Shown here in pieces: positions 22,434-33,542 of a stretch of DNA of 64,000 nucleotides. Source of the stretch: Rhodotorula mucilaginosa (lineage: Eukaryota > Basidiomycota > Microbotryomycetes > Sporidiobolales > Sporidiobolaceae); assembly GCA_034406715.1 (NCBI GenBank), contig CP137880.1, positions 62,001-126,000 on the forward strand. The letters run 5' to 3'. The position numbers and the translations under genes are program-made. A model generated the notes under the pieces. It saw only the letters and a program-made list of their open reading frames with translations, was not told the origin of the DNA and made no database searches. How positions within the stretch are numbered: position 1 is the stretch's first letter; every line of letters begins with the position of its first letter.

Positions 22434-25400
22434 TCAGAGCGTTGCCCAGGTCGCCGATCCGCGCCTCGCACGCGCGTCGACTTCCCACTCCCAGACGCGC
22501 TCCCCCGTCGCGACAAACAGCCGCTCTCCCCACTCGTCCCAGTCGAGGCCGAGCAAGTCGCCCGGCGTCGAATCGAGCGGGAAGAACGCCGACGTGGCGT
22601 GGTAGGTCCCTCCGCCAGTGAGAGGAGCGGAGAACAAGCTCGAGATCGGCAACGACGACGAGGTGGACGGGAGGGACGAAGGGAGGGGAAAGCTCAGAGA
22701 AGCGGAAGGGTGCGAGGCGGGGACGTAAGTCGAGTAGAAGGACGAGGCTGGACCGGTCGAAGCGGGACCCGAACGACCTTCGACGCGCGAGAGGGAGAGG
22801 TACGAAGGTAACCGGATCGGTCCGATCGACTCTCGCGGAGTCGGCGCGTACGCCTCGCTGTCTCCTCCAGAGGGGATGTAATTGCGACGGATGGGAGGAT
22901 CGAGCGTCGCGGTCGGGTCTCGGTCTCGTTCCGGTTCAGCGAGCGGTGTCAACGAGGGGGTCGACTGTCGGAGGCGCGGGGGCAGACTCTGAAGGGCCAT
23001 CGCTCGACCCCGAGTGGCCATCGCACGACCCCGAAAGGCCGTCGCTCGACCCGAGATCGCCCTCAGAGCGTCGTACCGCCAGCCAGAACCGCCGCCGTCG
23101 TCGTCATCGTCATCTTCATCATCGTCGCTCGACATGGCCTCCGCGGCCGCCTCGGCGAGCGTAATGCCTCCGCGCGACGGCATCGGCGCCATCTCGTCGT
23201 CGTCGTCGTTGTCGTCGTCGTCGTCGTCGTCGTCTCGCGCTTCGACATGCAACTCATCTTCAACCTCGCTCCCCGACGACGTCGCGGGGAAGCCCATCGT
23301 CCCCTCAATCCTGAAGCCTGTGGCTTCGGCGCCGGCGAGGTCGTCCTCGTCGTCTCGCGCTTCGACATGCAACTCGTCTTCATCCTCGCTCCCCGACGGC
23401 GACGCGGGGAAGCCGATCGTCCCGTCAATCCTGAAGCCTGTGGCTTCGGCGCCGGCAAGGTCCTCGTCGTCGGAATCGCGTCGCCGCCCTCCTTGCAGGT
23501 TGTTCGGGAGCGGGTCTCGAGCGATATCGGAGTCGCTCTGCGAAGTCCTGCCGAGGTGCGTTACGTCGTTCGAGGCGTCGTTCCTATCTGCGGCTCCTCT
23601 TCCTGCCCCAGAAACGCCGCCATCGTCGTCGTTGTCGTCCTCCTCCTCATCATCATCAAGATCCATGGACTCGTCGCCCTCGACTTCTTGTTCGCCAAAG
23701 ACTAGCGCAGCAGCTCGCGAGCCTCGCGTCGCCGCCATGATGACCGCCATCCTAGCCGCCTCCGCGACATCTTCGTCTTCCGCCCCCGCCCCCGTTCCAG
23801 GTTCCGCCGCAGCGGCCTCATTCTGCCTCCTCGACTCTCCAACCAGCCTCCTACGCCTCTCGCGCCGAATCTCGTTCGCCAACGCCCGGACCCTCCGATC
23901 CTCCTCCCTCGCTCTCCGTTCACTCCTCTCGCGCATCTCTCGCTCAAGTTCGTCCCGTTCCTTCTCATCCCGAGGAGTGCACGTCCCGCTATCCCCGCCC
24001 GCGGCGTCGAACGAAGCGAGGGAAGTGAAGGACGCGCCGGAAGGGAGTCGAGAGAGCGAAGGGCGGAGCGACGATTGCGAGCGGAACGTGCGCGATGGAG
24101 GAGGGGGTTGCGGACGAGGTCGTAGAGGCGGTGGGAGTGCAGTTGACGGTACGTAAGATGGGTTCCAGGAGAGCGTGGTCGGAGACGAGGGCGAGCGCGC
24201 AGATGCCGTCGCCGTCGCTGGCGAGACGAGGGGGACATCGAGAATCTGATAGGTTTCAAACGTCCGAGCATCGACGACGTGGACTCGGTTGCGGTGCTGG
24301 GTGAGACACGGCTCGTCAGTACCGGGCCTTTGCGCAAGCTGGGAGGACGACACACCTCGGTGAAAGCCATGAGGCCTGCATCGATCTTTCTCCCTCCAGG
24401 CGAAAACTTGACCTTCCTGGCCGCACCGGCGGGGCCACTCTGCGACGTCTTGAGCTCTGCGACTTTTCTCGGACTCGACGACGCGGCCCGGAGCGTCGGC
24501 GAAGCGGGTCTCGAACTCGAAGGCAACGAGCGGATATCAAACACGTGCACGAACCCGTCCTGGGACGCGACCGCAAAAGTCCGGTTGTCCTCGTTCCAGT
24601 CGGTCGAGAAACTCGCGTCCCGGCTGGCGGTGAACGTGTGCGCGAGTTCGTACTGGTCCGAATCGGAGCGCGGGCTCGAGTACAGGAAGACTTCGTTCGT
24701 GTCGCCGACGGCGAGGAGCCATTTCCCGTCGGGAGAGACGGAGCAGTGGTTCACGGCGGTGCTGAGGCGGATGTCTTGATCGGTACGGGGGACGAGTCGA
24801 CACGCCGAACCTTCGTCGTATGACGGGTGTTCCTCGACGGCAGCGTCCTCCTCCCCCTCAGAATCGCCCTCAGAATCGGACTCGGCACCGCTGGCAGCGT
24901 GACTCGCCCTCGTAAGGCGAGAAGGTCCCGCTCCCGCGGCCGGTCCACAGACCTGCTCTCCGCGCTCGGCAGCCCACGTTGCCTCGACGACGCTCCACCC
25001 CGCTCTCCTCTCGCGTTCTCGCCGCCTCCTCGCGGCGCGATAATCGGGCGGACGACCTTCGACCTCGAACACTTTGATCGCCTCGTCGTTTGAGCTGACG
25101 AGCACGCGAGGGGTCTCTGGTGAAGTCGGCGACGGGCAGATAAAGATGCCGTTGTTGATGGAACCCGAGTGGAGGGTCCGGACGCCGGTCGCGGTGGCGA
25201 GGGAAGCGGTCGGGAGGTGTTGGAAGCACCAGTCTGAGCCGGGGGTGGCGCTCTTGAGGGCGAGCTCGCTCGATTGCCCTCCGGCGGCGATGAGGCCCAT
25301 GCCAGAAGCGATGACGGACGGCGAGAACTTGAGCGGAGTGTACTCGGGCGGGGCCGAGGCATAACCGTCGACGGTGCAGATCGAGTCGTAGCAGACGCTC

Positions 25401-25678
25401 GCGATTCCGCCTGCGATCCCCGCTTCGGGGATATAGGCCAGGAGATCCCTGAGTTGAGCTGATGGTGTACCAAGGGAGGGTCAGGCCAGAGTTTGCGCAG
25501 TCAAGAGTTCAGAGCGAGAGACGGGGGGCGGCGCACGGTGAGATGAAGTTGTGGTGGCGCGGAGGCTATAGGGCTCGGGTCTGAGCAGGGTGGTCGATCT
25601 GGAGACGGGGCAGACCGAAGCGTCAGCTGACCATACAGGCTGCCCTGGCCCTCCTTGTGGCCCCTCAGCCACTGTCAT
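22434..25678 (-). CDS. WD40-type protein with DUF2415-like motif, acidic repeats
   Basis: Fungal WD-repeat family of unknown function. The probable start is MTVAEGPQGG at 25678; exon 1 ends TTTSSH and joins PQLRDLLAYIPEAGIAGG through a GTGCGC intron, which restores the usual opening of this family. Propeller blades follow: PRVLVSSNDEAIKVFEVEG, NHCSVSPDGKWLLAVGDTN and RTFAVASQDGFVHVFDIRS. A short intron at about 24300-24360 leads to HRNRVHVVDARTFETYQIL, the DUF2415 signature. A disordered half of about 500 residues then has Asp-rich runs and a 40-residue tandem repeat. The end GLDWDEWGERLFVATGERVW looks like a closing blade, with TGA at 22434-22436. The start is uncertain because an upstream ATG near 25800 with its own donor also exists. 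Confidence 0.75.
23189..23236 (+). repeat. GTC trinucleotide repeat encoding poly-Asp (minus strand)
   Basis: About fifteen GTC/GTT triplets. On the coding minus strand they read as an Asp run inside the WD40/DUF2415 gene. Likely length-variable between strains. Confidence 0.85.
23231..23465 (-). repeat. Two tandem 120-bp units (40 residues each) in the DUF2415 gene
   Basis: The two units are offset by exactly 120 bases (for example TTCGACATGC at 23241 and 23361). Each encodes LAGAEATGFRI(D/E)GT(I/M)GFPA followed by an acidic GSExEDELHVEARDD segment. They differ at few positions, so the duplication looks recent or homogenised. Confidence 0.9.
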
Positions 25679-26180
25679 CGTCGGTCGGGAACGGGTTCGA
25701 GTCTCGGCGCGAGGCGGAGGAGGCGGGGGTTGGCGACGAGGGCGGGACACTGGCTTGGGCAGAGATGGCCGAGTAGAGGAGACAGCTTACGGCTGCATGG
25801 CGCATCCGACTCTCTCTCGCTCTAGGCGCTGAGCGTGAGCGAGTCGACGAGGATCCCGCCAACTCGAGGTGGGGCGGCGCCGCCCAAGGGCTTTGTATTC
25901 GCGCGAATACAAATGCTTTTGTAATCAGCGAGGGAATACACTTTTCACGCGGAAGGCGAGGGCAGCTACACCTCTAGAGCGTATACGCACACATTGACTC
26001 TGCGCTCTGCGTGTAGACTCGGCTCGACCAACCTCGTACCCTCTCTATAGACTCGTCTCGACCCGCCCCCTCAGGCCTCGACTCGACCCCCTCCGCCGTT
26101 GTCGTCGTTCGCTTTTGCCGACGCTCGACTTTGCCGCTTCGCATACACTTGAGCCCTCGCGCCATCACCGCCAGCCCACC
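25679..26180. promoter_or_regulatory. Divergent promoter region, WD40/DUF2415 gene / SUP45
   Basis: About 500 bases between divergent starts. It contains ATTCGCGCGAATAC (about 25897-25911), a short palindrome TTCGCGCGAA, and the least GC-rich part of this area. An ATG-plus-donor near 25800 on the minus strand suggests a leader exon. Confidence 0.45.
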
Positions 26181-28297
26181 ATGTCGTCGGACCCGCAGCA
26201 GGATGCCAACATCGCAGTATGGAAGTGCGTCGGCCCTCTTCCCTGCTTCGGTGTCTCGGCAGCCCCGGGTGGCGGCACCGCGGAACAACCAGCTCGGGGC
26301 AGCACTTGCTGACATTTCTCTCTCCCCGGTCTCACCTCCGTTGCCATGGTCCGCCTGCAGGATGAAGAAGCTCGGTAAGAACAAGACACCTGTGTCCGGT
26401 GGCTGCGAGGCTGCAAGGCGACATGTGGCTGATGGAAAACTGACGCTGCTCCTTTTTCCCTTCCTTCCGCTCGCCCTCGTCTCGTCTGCCCCGCTCACGT
26501 GAACATGTAACGCCGTCCGCACACACTCGCAGTCCAGAGCTTGCAGGCGGCACGAGGAGCAGGTACGTGTCCCGCCTCTTCAAACTGCAGTTGTCCGTAG
26601 GCAGCTCGCTCACAACTCGCGAAAAAACCTCCAGGAACGAGCATGATCTCGCTCATCGCGCCACCACGGTCCGTACCTCTTTCTCCCACATTTATCTGAA
26701 CTAGGTTTCTGACGCCCCCGCCCTCCCCCGAAACAGGTCCCAGATCTCGCAGCTCCAGTCGATGCTGACGCAAGAGTACGGCACCGCGTCCAACATCAAG
26801 TCGCGCGTCAACCGACTCTCGGTCCTCGCCGCCATCACCTCGACCCAGCAGAGGCTCAAACTCTACTCCAAGGTCCCGCCCAACGGACTCGTCATCTACT
26901 GCGGTACCATCCTGACTGAAGAGGGCAAGGAGAAGAAGGTGCGTTTTCTTTCCCGGAGCGAGGCCTTTTAGTCGCGCGGACGACGCGCTGATCCTTTCTA
27001 CGACAGGTCAACATCGACTTTGAGCCTTTCAAGGTGAGCTCGGGGCAATAGAGCCGAGTTCCTTTCGAGGTTTTTGCAAACTTGATCGAGGCTGACTCTC
27101 CTTCGTGTTGCCCCTCTTGCTTGCAGCCGATCAACACGTCGCTGTACCTCTGCGACAACAAGTTCCACACCGAGGCGCTCGCCGAGCTGCTCGAGTCGGA
27201 TGCCAAGTTCGGCTTCATCGTCATGGACGGTAACGGTGCCCTGTACGGCACCCTCGCCGGCAACACGCGCGAGGTGATTCAAAAGTTCACCGTCGACCTG
27301 CCGAAGAAGCACGGCCGTGGTGGACAGTCTGCGCTCCGTTTCGCGCGTCTGCGTATGGAGAAGCGGCACAACTATGTCCGCAAGGTGGCCGAGCACGCCG
27401 TGCAGCACTTTATCACCGACGACAAGGTCAACGTGCAGGGGCTCGTCCTCGCCGGTTCGGCCGACTTCAAGACGGAACTGTCCCAGTCCGACATGTTTGA
27501 CCAGCGGTTGCAGGCCAAGATCATCAAGGTCGTCGACGTCAGTTACGGCGGCGAGAACGGCTTCAACCAGGCGATCGAGCTCGCGGCCGAGTCGCTCTCG
27601 AACGTCAAGTTTGTCCAGGAGAAGAAGCTCATCCAAAAGTACTTTGACGAGATCTCGCACGACACGGGCAAGTACTGCTTCGGCGTCGACGACACGATCC
27701 GCGGTCTCGAGATGGGCGCCGTCGAGACCCTCATTGTCTGGGAGAACCTCGACGTGACCCGCCACGTCCTGCGCGACTCGCAAGGTGCCGAACACATCGT
27801 CTATGCGCACGCTCCCCCACCGGCCGCGAGCAACAACAAGAACGAGGCCGCGATCGGGATCGCCGCGCTGAGCGAGATTGACCGCGCCAAGTTCATCGAC
27901 AAGGCGACCGGGCTCGAGATGGAACAGGCCGCCGAACCGATGAACTTGCTCGAGTGGTTCTCGGAAAAGTACAAGGACTTTGGTGCCGAACTCGAGTTTG
28001 TCACCAACCGGTGCGTTTCCCTCCCCGCCCTCTCTCTTTTGTCCTCCTCCCTCTCTCCCTCTCTTTTGGTGTCGGTGCCGGTCGCTGGCGCGCTTGATCA
28101 TGATCTGCGGATCAGTGTACTGACCTCGCACGTCATCGTCCCCTCCGCGCAGATCCCAAGAAGGCTCGCAGTTCGTCAAGGGTTTCGGCGGCATCGGCGG
28201 CCTCTTGCGCTACAAGGTCGACTTTGCAGAGATCGCAGACGCGATTGAACAAGGAGATGAAGACGAGTTTTATGACTCGGACGACGACTTCATCTGA
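26181..28297 (+). CDS. SUP45: Eukaryotic peptide chain release factor 1 (eRF1)
   Basis: Join 26181-26224, 26361-26374, 26533-26562, 26635-26668, 26737-26938, 27007-27033, 27127-28010 and 28153-28297; 1380 bases, 459 residues, phases closing exactly. It recognises all three stop codons in the ribosomal A site and triggers peptide release with eRF3. Visible motifs: TASNIKS in domain 1, YLCDNKF (YxCxxxF), and [20 protein letters not shown] with the catalytic GGQ in domain 2. The C-terminal eRF3-binding domain ends in the usual acidic tail, [16 protein letters not shown]. The first 120 coding bases are split into four exons of 44, 14, 30 and 34 bases. Strongly C/G-ending codons imply high expression. 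Confidence 0.97.
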
Positions 28298-29236
28298 GCT
28301 GTTTGTCGCTCCTTTGCTCGTCTGGCGGCCAAAGTCGGTGGTGGCGTTGTTGGCGGAATCGACGGCCGGGTGGGACGAAGCGGGGGCAAGAGGCGACAGT
28401 ATGTACAGGAGCTAGTCACCCGCGTGACTGTTTCGGTGCTCTGTCCGGAGCGTCGGTGCCTTGGTCGTCGGCCTTTCGTGAGTCTTCCGCCTTCCTCCCT
28501 CGCTTTCATCTTCCCCCCGCTCTGTACAGCTAGCCAGTGCTACGGAAGTAGGCGATATACTGACTACCTCGGATGCTGTGACACAGCCTCTTCTCCGCTC
28601 CCGCCGCCGTCGACCCTGTCCTGCTCACCGACCTCTCGCCGCTCCTCTCCATGCTCCGTTGTCCTTCCCCTCGTCCCCTTCGCGCTCCCCAGCCAAGACT
28701 GCGGTCTAAGCTCTCCTCTCACCTTTTTTTCCACTCCTCCCACTCTTGTTTATGCATGCCCCCCCTCTATCACACCCTTTCCTTGAGCCTGGCTCACTAG
28801 ATATACCCGCGGATCTCACGATCCTTCCTCCCTGTCTCTCATCGCACCCGTGCAATCTCGCCTTTCCCTTCACGCTTAGAAGGTCTTTTCCGGAGGGCAT
28901 AGAGCTTACAGTTCCAGCGTCGACGAGAGCGCTCGCTCGCCGACTTGTGTCGATCCTCCCGTTCCGCTTGCTTCCGCGCCGGCGCGCAAATCGCCGTGAT
29001 GTCAACTTTCAGCAAACTTGCCTTCGTTCGCTCTCTCGCTGGCCAAGCGTCCTGTGGCTCGGTCGTGCTGATCGGAAGCTCACAGCGAGGCTTCCAATAC
29101 CCGGCCGATCTCCGACTTGCTCAGTCGACCGCTGTCTAATTGCTCCTCTTCCAGACCTTGAACGCTGCCGATCGAACCTGCTGCACTCGCACACGGCGTC
29201 GAATCGGACCGTCTGTGCTAGGGATAGCGCCCCGAC
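28298..29236. other. 939-base spacer downstream of SUP45
   Basis: Starts with the SUP45 3' UTR. Bases 28348-28416 are repeated in decayed form at 31224-31303. The rest is CT-rich with no consistent coding signal; it must contain the promoter of the alpha/beta hydrolase gene. Confidence 0.45.
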
Positions 29237-30855
29237 ATGGTCCAAGATGTCGAAGGTCGCACGGGGGATCGGCCGGACCACAAGACGCCGCCTTCTCCGA
29301 CGGTTCCCTTCCCGCTGAATTACCTTCGGCTCGTTTACGAGTTCATGCTCGTCATCGTGTGCCTTCCCTTCTACTTCCTCTACTTCCCCATCTTGCCAAA
29401 GAAACGGTGGCGTCGATCGTGGTCCCTCCTCGAAGCGGCGTTGCTGCCGGCAATCAAGCGCATTATGGCCGCCTTTGACCTGTGCGGGTTCAAAGTCTCC
29501 GGACGCGACACCAGGGCGGAACCGGTCCACTGGTGGCTGCGGCTGAGGTACGGCGCCGAGTTCGAGTGGGTTCCACCCCTCGAAAAGGGCTTGAGGAGTG
29601 GCGTCGTGGACGATTCGGCAGTCGAGCGAACGAGGGTCGGCATGTTCAGCTGGAAGAGGGAGGCATCGTCCACAAATACCTCGGAGCAGGATTTGACAGG
29701 GCTGTACTTTCACGGCGGAGGTGGGTCTGCCATCTCTCGCCGTCGTGTTGGCCCGGAGCAACTTGTCCGAAACGTTCTGACACTGTGTGGCGAATCCGGT
29801 GACCCGCAGCGTACACTCACAACTCGGCGCATCCCAAATCCTCCAGCTCTGCGATCCCAAAGAAGCTGTTTCAGAAAGTGAGTCCGCCTTGAAGGCTACA
29901 GAAGGGCATTCCATCCGTAGGTGTCTCACTCACACCCTGATCCGTTCTTGCAGAGCTCGCGCTTCTCCTCTATGTATAGTAAGCATACTCTCCTCATCTC
30001 TCTCTTACCCAAAAATGTATCGTTGATGTGCGGCGATTGCGCCACCATACAGCTGCGGAGTACCGGCTGTTGCCCGACTATCCTTTCTCTGCCGCTTTGC
30101 AAGACGCCGCTGCCGCCTACGTCGCGCTGTTGAGACGCGGCATTCCGGGCAGCAAGATCGTCCTCATCGGTGATTCGAGCGGCGGTCACCTCGCGTTGGC
30201 GCTCGCGCGATGGGTCCGAGACACAATCGCGCGTCAGGAGAACGAGGAAGGAAAGGAATCGACCAGCTGCCGCCTCGAAGCGCCTGCCGGTCTCGTGCTC
30301 TTCTCGGTATGCACATTTCTCAAACTCTTCATACGAAAGATTGTTCTACTGACGAGCCTTCTTGCTTTGACAGCCCTGGGCAGATCCTTGTAGGCTACCA
30401 TGTCATTCTCACGTTGTCCACCCACCACTCACGCCGAGATTACTTCCGCAGCCCATTCTTTCCTCGGCCACACCGCCGAAGACTATATCCCTCGCTCGAA
30501 CGACTGCGACTTCCTGTTCGAAGTCGGCAAGTTCCGCCTCCACCTCGTCAACTCCCTGCTCGGATCTCATCCGCCACAATTCGTCGAGAGCCCATACATG
30601 TCTCCAGGCCGCAAGGACATCCCGCCTGGCACTTTCGTCGGACACCCCCCTTGCTTCGTCCACTACGGTACTGGCGAGCGGTGTCAAGCCGAAGGAGAAC
30701 GGCTCGTGGCGAATCTGGAGCGAGACGGGACGCGAGTCGAGAAGGTCGTCACGGTCGATACGCCGCACGATCCGCTCTTGCTCGAGATGGTCTGGAACAA
30801 GGAGCAGATCCGCAGAATATGGGACGGGGCGATCGACTTCATAGAGACGCTGTAA
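29237..30855 (+). CDS. Alpha/beta hydrolase, HSL-type (abhydrolase_3), membrane-anchored
   Basis: The start MVQDVEGRTGDR is followed by a membrane helix (YEFMLVIVCLPFYFLYFPIL, residues of about 35-55), so the enzyme is probably anchored with its catalytic domain beyond it. Introns join LYFHGG to AYTHNSAH, giving the HGGA oxyanion-hole motif of the hormone-sensitive-lipase family. Next come AEYRLLPDYPF, the nucleophile elbow GDSSGGHLALALAR, LFSPWADPS, and the C-terminal VDTPHDPLLLE with the probable catalytic His. TAA at 30853-30855. About five introns with CAG acceptors at 29783, 29955, 30050, 30373 and 30449. It could be a lipase, sterol esterase or general esterase; the substrate is unknown. 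Confidence 0.85.
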
Positions 30856-31404
30856 GAGCCCTTTCTGCATCAAAGTCTTTGGACTTTCCGAGAACCACTC
30901 GAGCAAATTCGCCATCATCCGGCCGCTAAAGCACTCACAGATGCGCTCGCTACGGTCGTCGGAATGCACATGATCCCGACTCTCCTAGCACGTTCCACGA
31001 CCATATTGCCGCCATTCTTCCAGCCAGGAAGCAACGCTCCTTTATCGCCACTTACTTTCACGGAGGTATTCCCACGTGTCCTAGAAAGAGCTGATCTGGT
31101 GACCTGGTTTCTCGAGGCTAATCTCTGTAACCGCTTGTCCGAGCCGAAGCAGCGAGCCCGAACAACAAACTCGATACTGGATTCCGATCTCGAGTTTGTT
31201 ACCGACCGGTGCGTCTCCCCTCTCTGTTGGCGGATTCGCGGATTCAACGGCCGGGTGGGACGAAGCGGCGGCAAGAGGCAGCGGTACGCGTAGAGGAGCC
31301 AGCTTCTAGCCGGGAGAGTTGCAGCAGGTTTGGCGTGGAGCATCGCCGGAGAGGCGGCGATCATCACTTTATTCCGGACTCAAGACAGACACGCAGCCTC
31401 CCTA
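30856..31404. other. Gene-poor stretch with fragments of neighbouring genes
   Basis: Between the hydrolase stop and the UTP23 stop. It contains the decayed SUP45-like fragment (31189-31303). A short block near 31043-31058 resembles the hydrolase oxyanion region (TACTTTCACGGAGG against TACTTTCACGGCGG). The only long frame here (about 30964-31293) runs through the SUP45 fragment and is not credible as a gene. Confidence 0.5.
31189..31303 (+). pseudogene. Decayed duplicate of the SUP45 3' end
   Basis: Two blocks match the SUP45 locus 3 kb upstream in the same orientation. Block A, 31189-31221, matches 27991-28022: the end of the penultimate SUP45 exon plus its 5' splice site (ACCGACCGGTGCGT against ACCAACCGGTGCGT). 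Block B, 31224-31303, matches the 3' UTR at 28348-28416, with 20 identical bases (ACGGCCGGGTGGGACGAAGC allowing one change before it). About 325 bases between the blocks, including the rest of the intron and the last exon, are missing. The retained donor shows a DNA-level copy rather than a retrocopy. Confidence 0.75.
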
Positions 31405-32844
31405 CTACTCATCGGCGCCCTCGCCCGCACCACCGTCATTACCACCTTCGCCGCCCTCCCCGCCGCCGCCGGCACCACCCTTTCGTCTCCGCTTGCGTTT
31501 CTTCCTCTCCCCGGCGGCCCCATCGGTCCCTCTCGTGGCGAGACTAACCACCTTGGCCTCGTCCTCCCGCTTCCGCTTAGCCGCGCGTTCCTCGCGATCT
31601 TGCGCTCCACCACCGCCGTTCTGTTGCTCTTCGAGCTCGCGCTTGCTCGGCCTCCGTCCGGCTTGGTCTCCTCCTGCCTTTGTCGGCTTGGTCTTCTTCT
31701 TGACGCTGAGCGGGTTCGGACCCGGCGGACCTTTTCGCTTCTTCTTCTTCTGAGGCGGCTCAGCGGAAGCGGCGCTGTCATCTTCGCCCTCTCCGACGGT
31801 GTTCTCGCTCTCCTTGGGGGCAGCGGCCGGGACAGGCTTGCTGGTGATCAGAGCGAGTTCCTCTGCGGAAACGTGCAACTTGCTCTCCTCCATCTGAGAG
31901 ACAACGAGGTTTGTCAGTGTCCACACCGGATTTTCTCAGGCGGCATTGCCACGTCGAGGGCGCAAGATGCCGACATCGAAGCGGTCGCGAAAACTCACCC
32001 TCCGCTTCTTTGCCAAGGTCTGGTTAGACGGCGCCTCGAGAAGCATGACACTTCGTGCGATGTAGATGATGGGCGAACCGGGTACAGCTCGGAGGGATTC
32101 TCGAAGCGGCAGGGACTGGGTCGCAAAGACGTAGCGGTTCTTGTTCTGTTCGCCTAATTGTCGAGAAGAGCGAGAGTCAGTACTGCCAGTACTGAAGCGT
32201 ATAAAGACTGACAGAAGTTGAACACGGAATGAGAGCGTACCTGCCATGGCGAGCATGCACTCGTCCTGTTTCCGCGCTTTGAAGTGGTTGCATTTCCTGC
32301 GTTCGAAGCCCTTGGCCGCCTCGACTGCCTCCTTTGCCTCTTCGCCCGCGTCGTACAGCGCTTGGATGCAACACTGCGTGATCACTGCCGTTCAGGAGAA
32401 AGGTCAGCGAGGCGAACGGCCGAAGAGGAGGTCGACTACCGTTCTTCTTTGAGCGTACTCGGTTTGACGGCGCCCTGCAGAACGTCGTGCAAGCGAGCCA
32501 TGATGTCCATCTTCTGGGTCACGCAGGATCGGACGAATTCGGCATCGGCTGCATAGGCAGATGACCGTCGCACGGCGTCAGCGCGGTGGCGTCAGTGACG
32601 GAGGAAAGAGCATGGGGCTCGAGATGCGCGTGCGACTCACCGAGGAGTTGGTACGGTTCGCTGCAGGTGGACAGCTTGTCAGTTCTCCAGACCCTCCAGT
32701 CATACCTACTGCCAGTGCCTCGCCTGGCGAGGGCATTTGATAGAGACGACTTTGATGAGGAGAAGTGGAAACTGACCGGAACCCGAAACTGCTCTGGTAG
32801 AGCTGCATCGCCCGCCTGTACGACTTGATCCGCTTGTTCTTCAT
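31405..32844 (-). CDS. UTP23: U3 snoRNP-associated protein Utp23 (PIN-like)
   Basis: Nucleolar SSU-processome factor that helps release snR30 during 18S rRNA processing. The start MKNKRIKSYRRAMQLYQSSF is the family hallmark. PIN-like segments follow: LLADAEFVRSC, the exon with DIMARLHDVLQGAVKP, then ITQCCIQALYDAG. The zinc knuckle reads RRKCNHFKARKQDECMLAM. After it come RYVFATQSLPLRESLRAVPG and PIIYIARSVMLLEAPS. The C-terminus is a Lys/Arg-rich tail with KKKKRKGPPGPNPLSVKKK, typical of nucleolar proteins, and extra basic/Gly repeats. Stop 31405-31407. Four or five introns. The catalytic acids of active PIN nucleases are not conserved in this family. Confidence 0.9.
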
Positions 32845-33119
32845 GCTGATTTCTCACGGCTGCTAGCCTGCTCCGACTCTGCACGCTTTGGCAAGTGACA
32901 GAGCTGGACGACGAACGCTTCGTGTGGCTCAACTTTTGACGAGACTTCGCGCGGAACGACAAATCCGATCAAGGCGGGAAACTTTTTTCACCATAGACCC
33001 CTCGCTACAGAGACCACCATAACTTGGTGCTTTGACCGACTCTCATGGGATGTCGAAACATCTCGAACATCCTTTTTCTAGTGACTTTTCTGGCTCTTGC
33101 GGGTCACTCGAGTTCTAAG

Positions 33120-33511
33120 CTACGATTGCTCTCCGACATTGTCTATGGTGTAGTCGAGTCCTTCCGCCTCGGCCCATTCTTCGACGAGCGCCCTCGCCCA
33201 TGCAATCTGATGCCCCAACGTCCCCCGCCCCAACTCTACCGGCCACGCAAACTTCCACGGCTTGTTCGGGAGCACAAATGTCGCCGGCTGGAGCGTGTCG
33301 GGACTCGCCGCGTGCGTCGAGAGGTGCCACGTCCGCGGGTAGAACGTCGCCAAGAGGGAAGGGGAAAGGGTCGAACAGGACGTGTCGTACAGGCGTTGGA
33401 AGCGGAATAGTTCCGGAGAGGCTTTCACGAACGACCGCAGAAACTCGTCGGTCGCCTTGGTGGACGACGATGAGGGAAGTGTCGCCGCAAGTGTAGAGGG
33501 AGTAGCTTGAG

Positions 33512-33542
<31 letters not shown>

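Noticed and set aside
23014-24156. 380-codon plus-strand frame opposite the DUF2415 gene
   Set aside because: Poly-Ser product is the antisense shadow of the Asp/Ser-rich minus-strand coding sequence.
30964-31293. 110-codon plus-strand frame after the hydrolase gene
   Set aside because: It runs through the decayed SUP45 fragment and has no domain; probably a chance frame.
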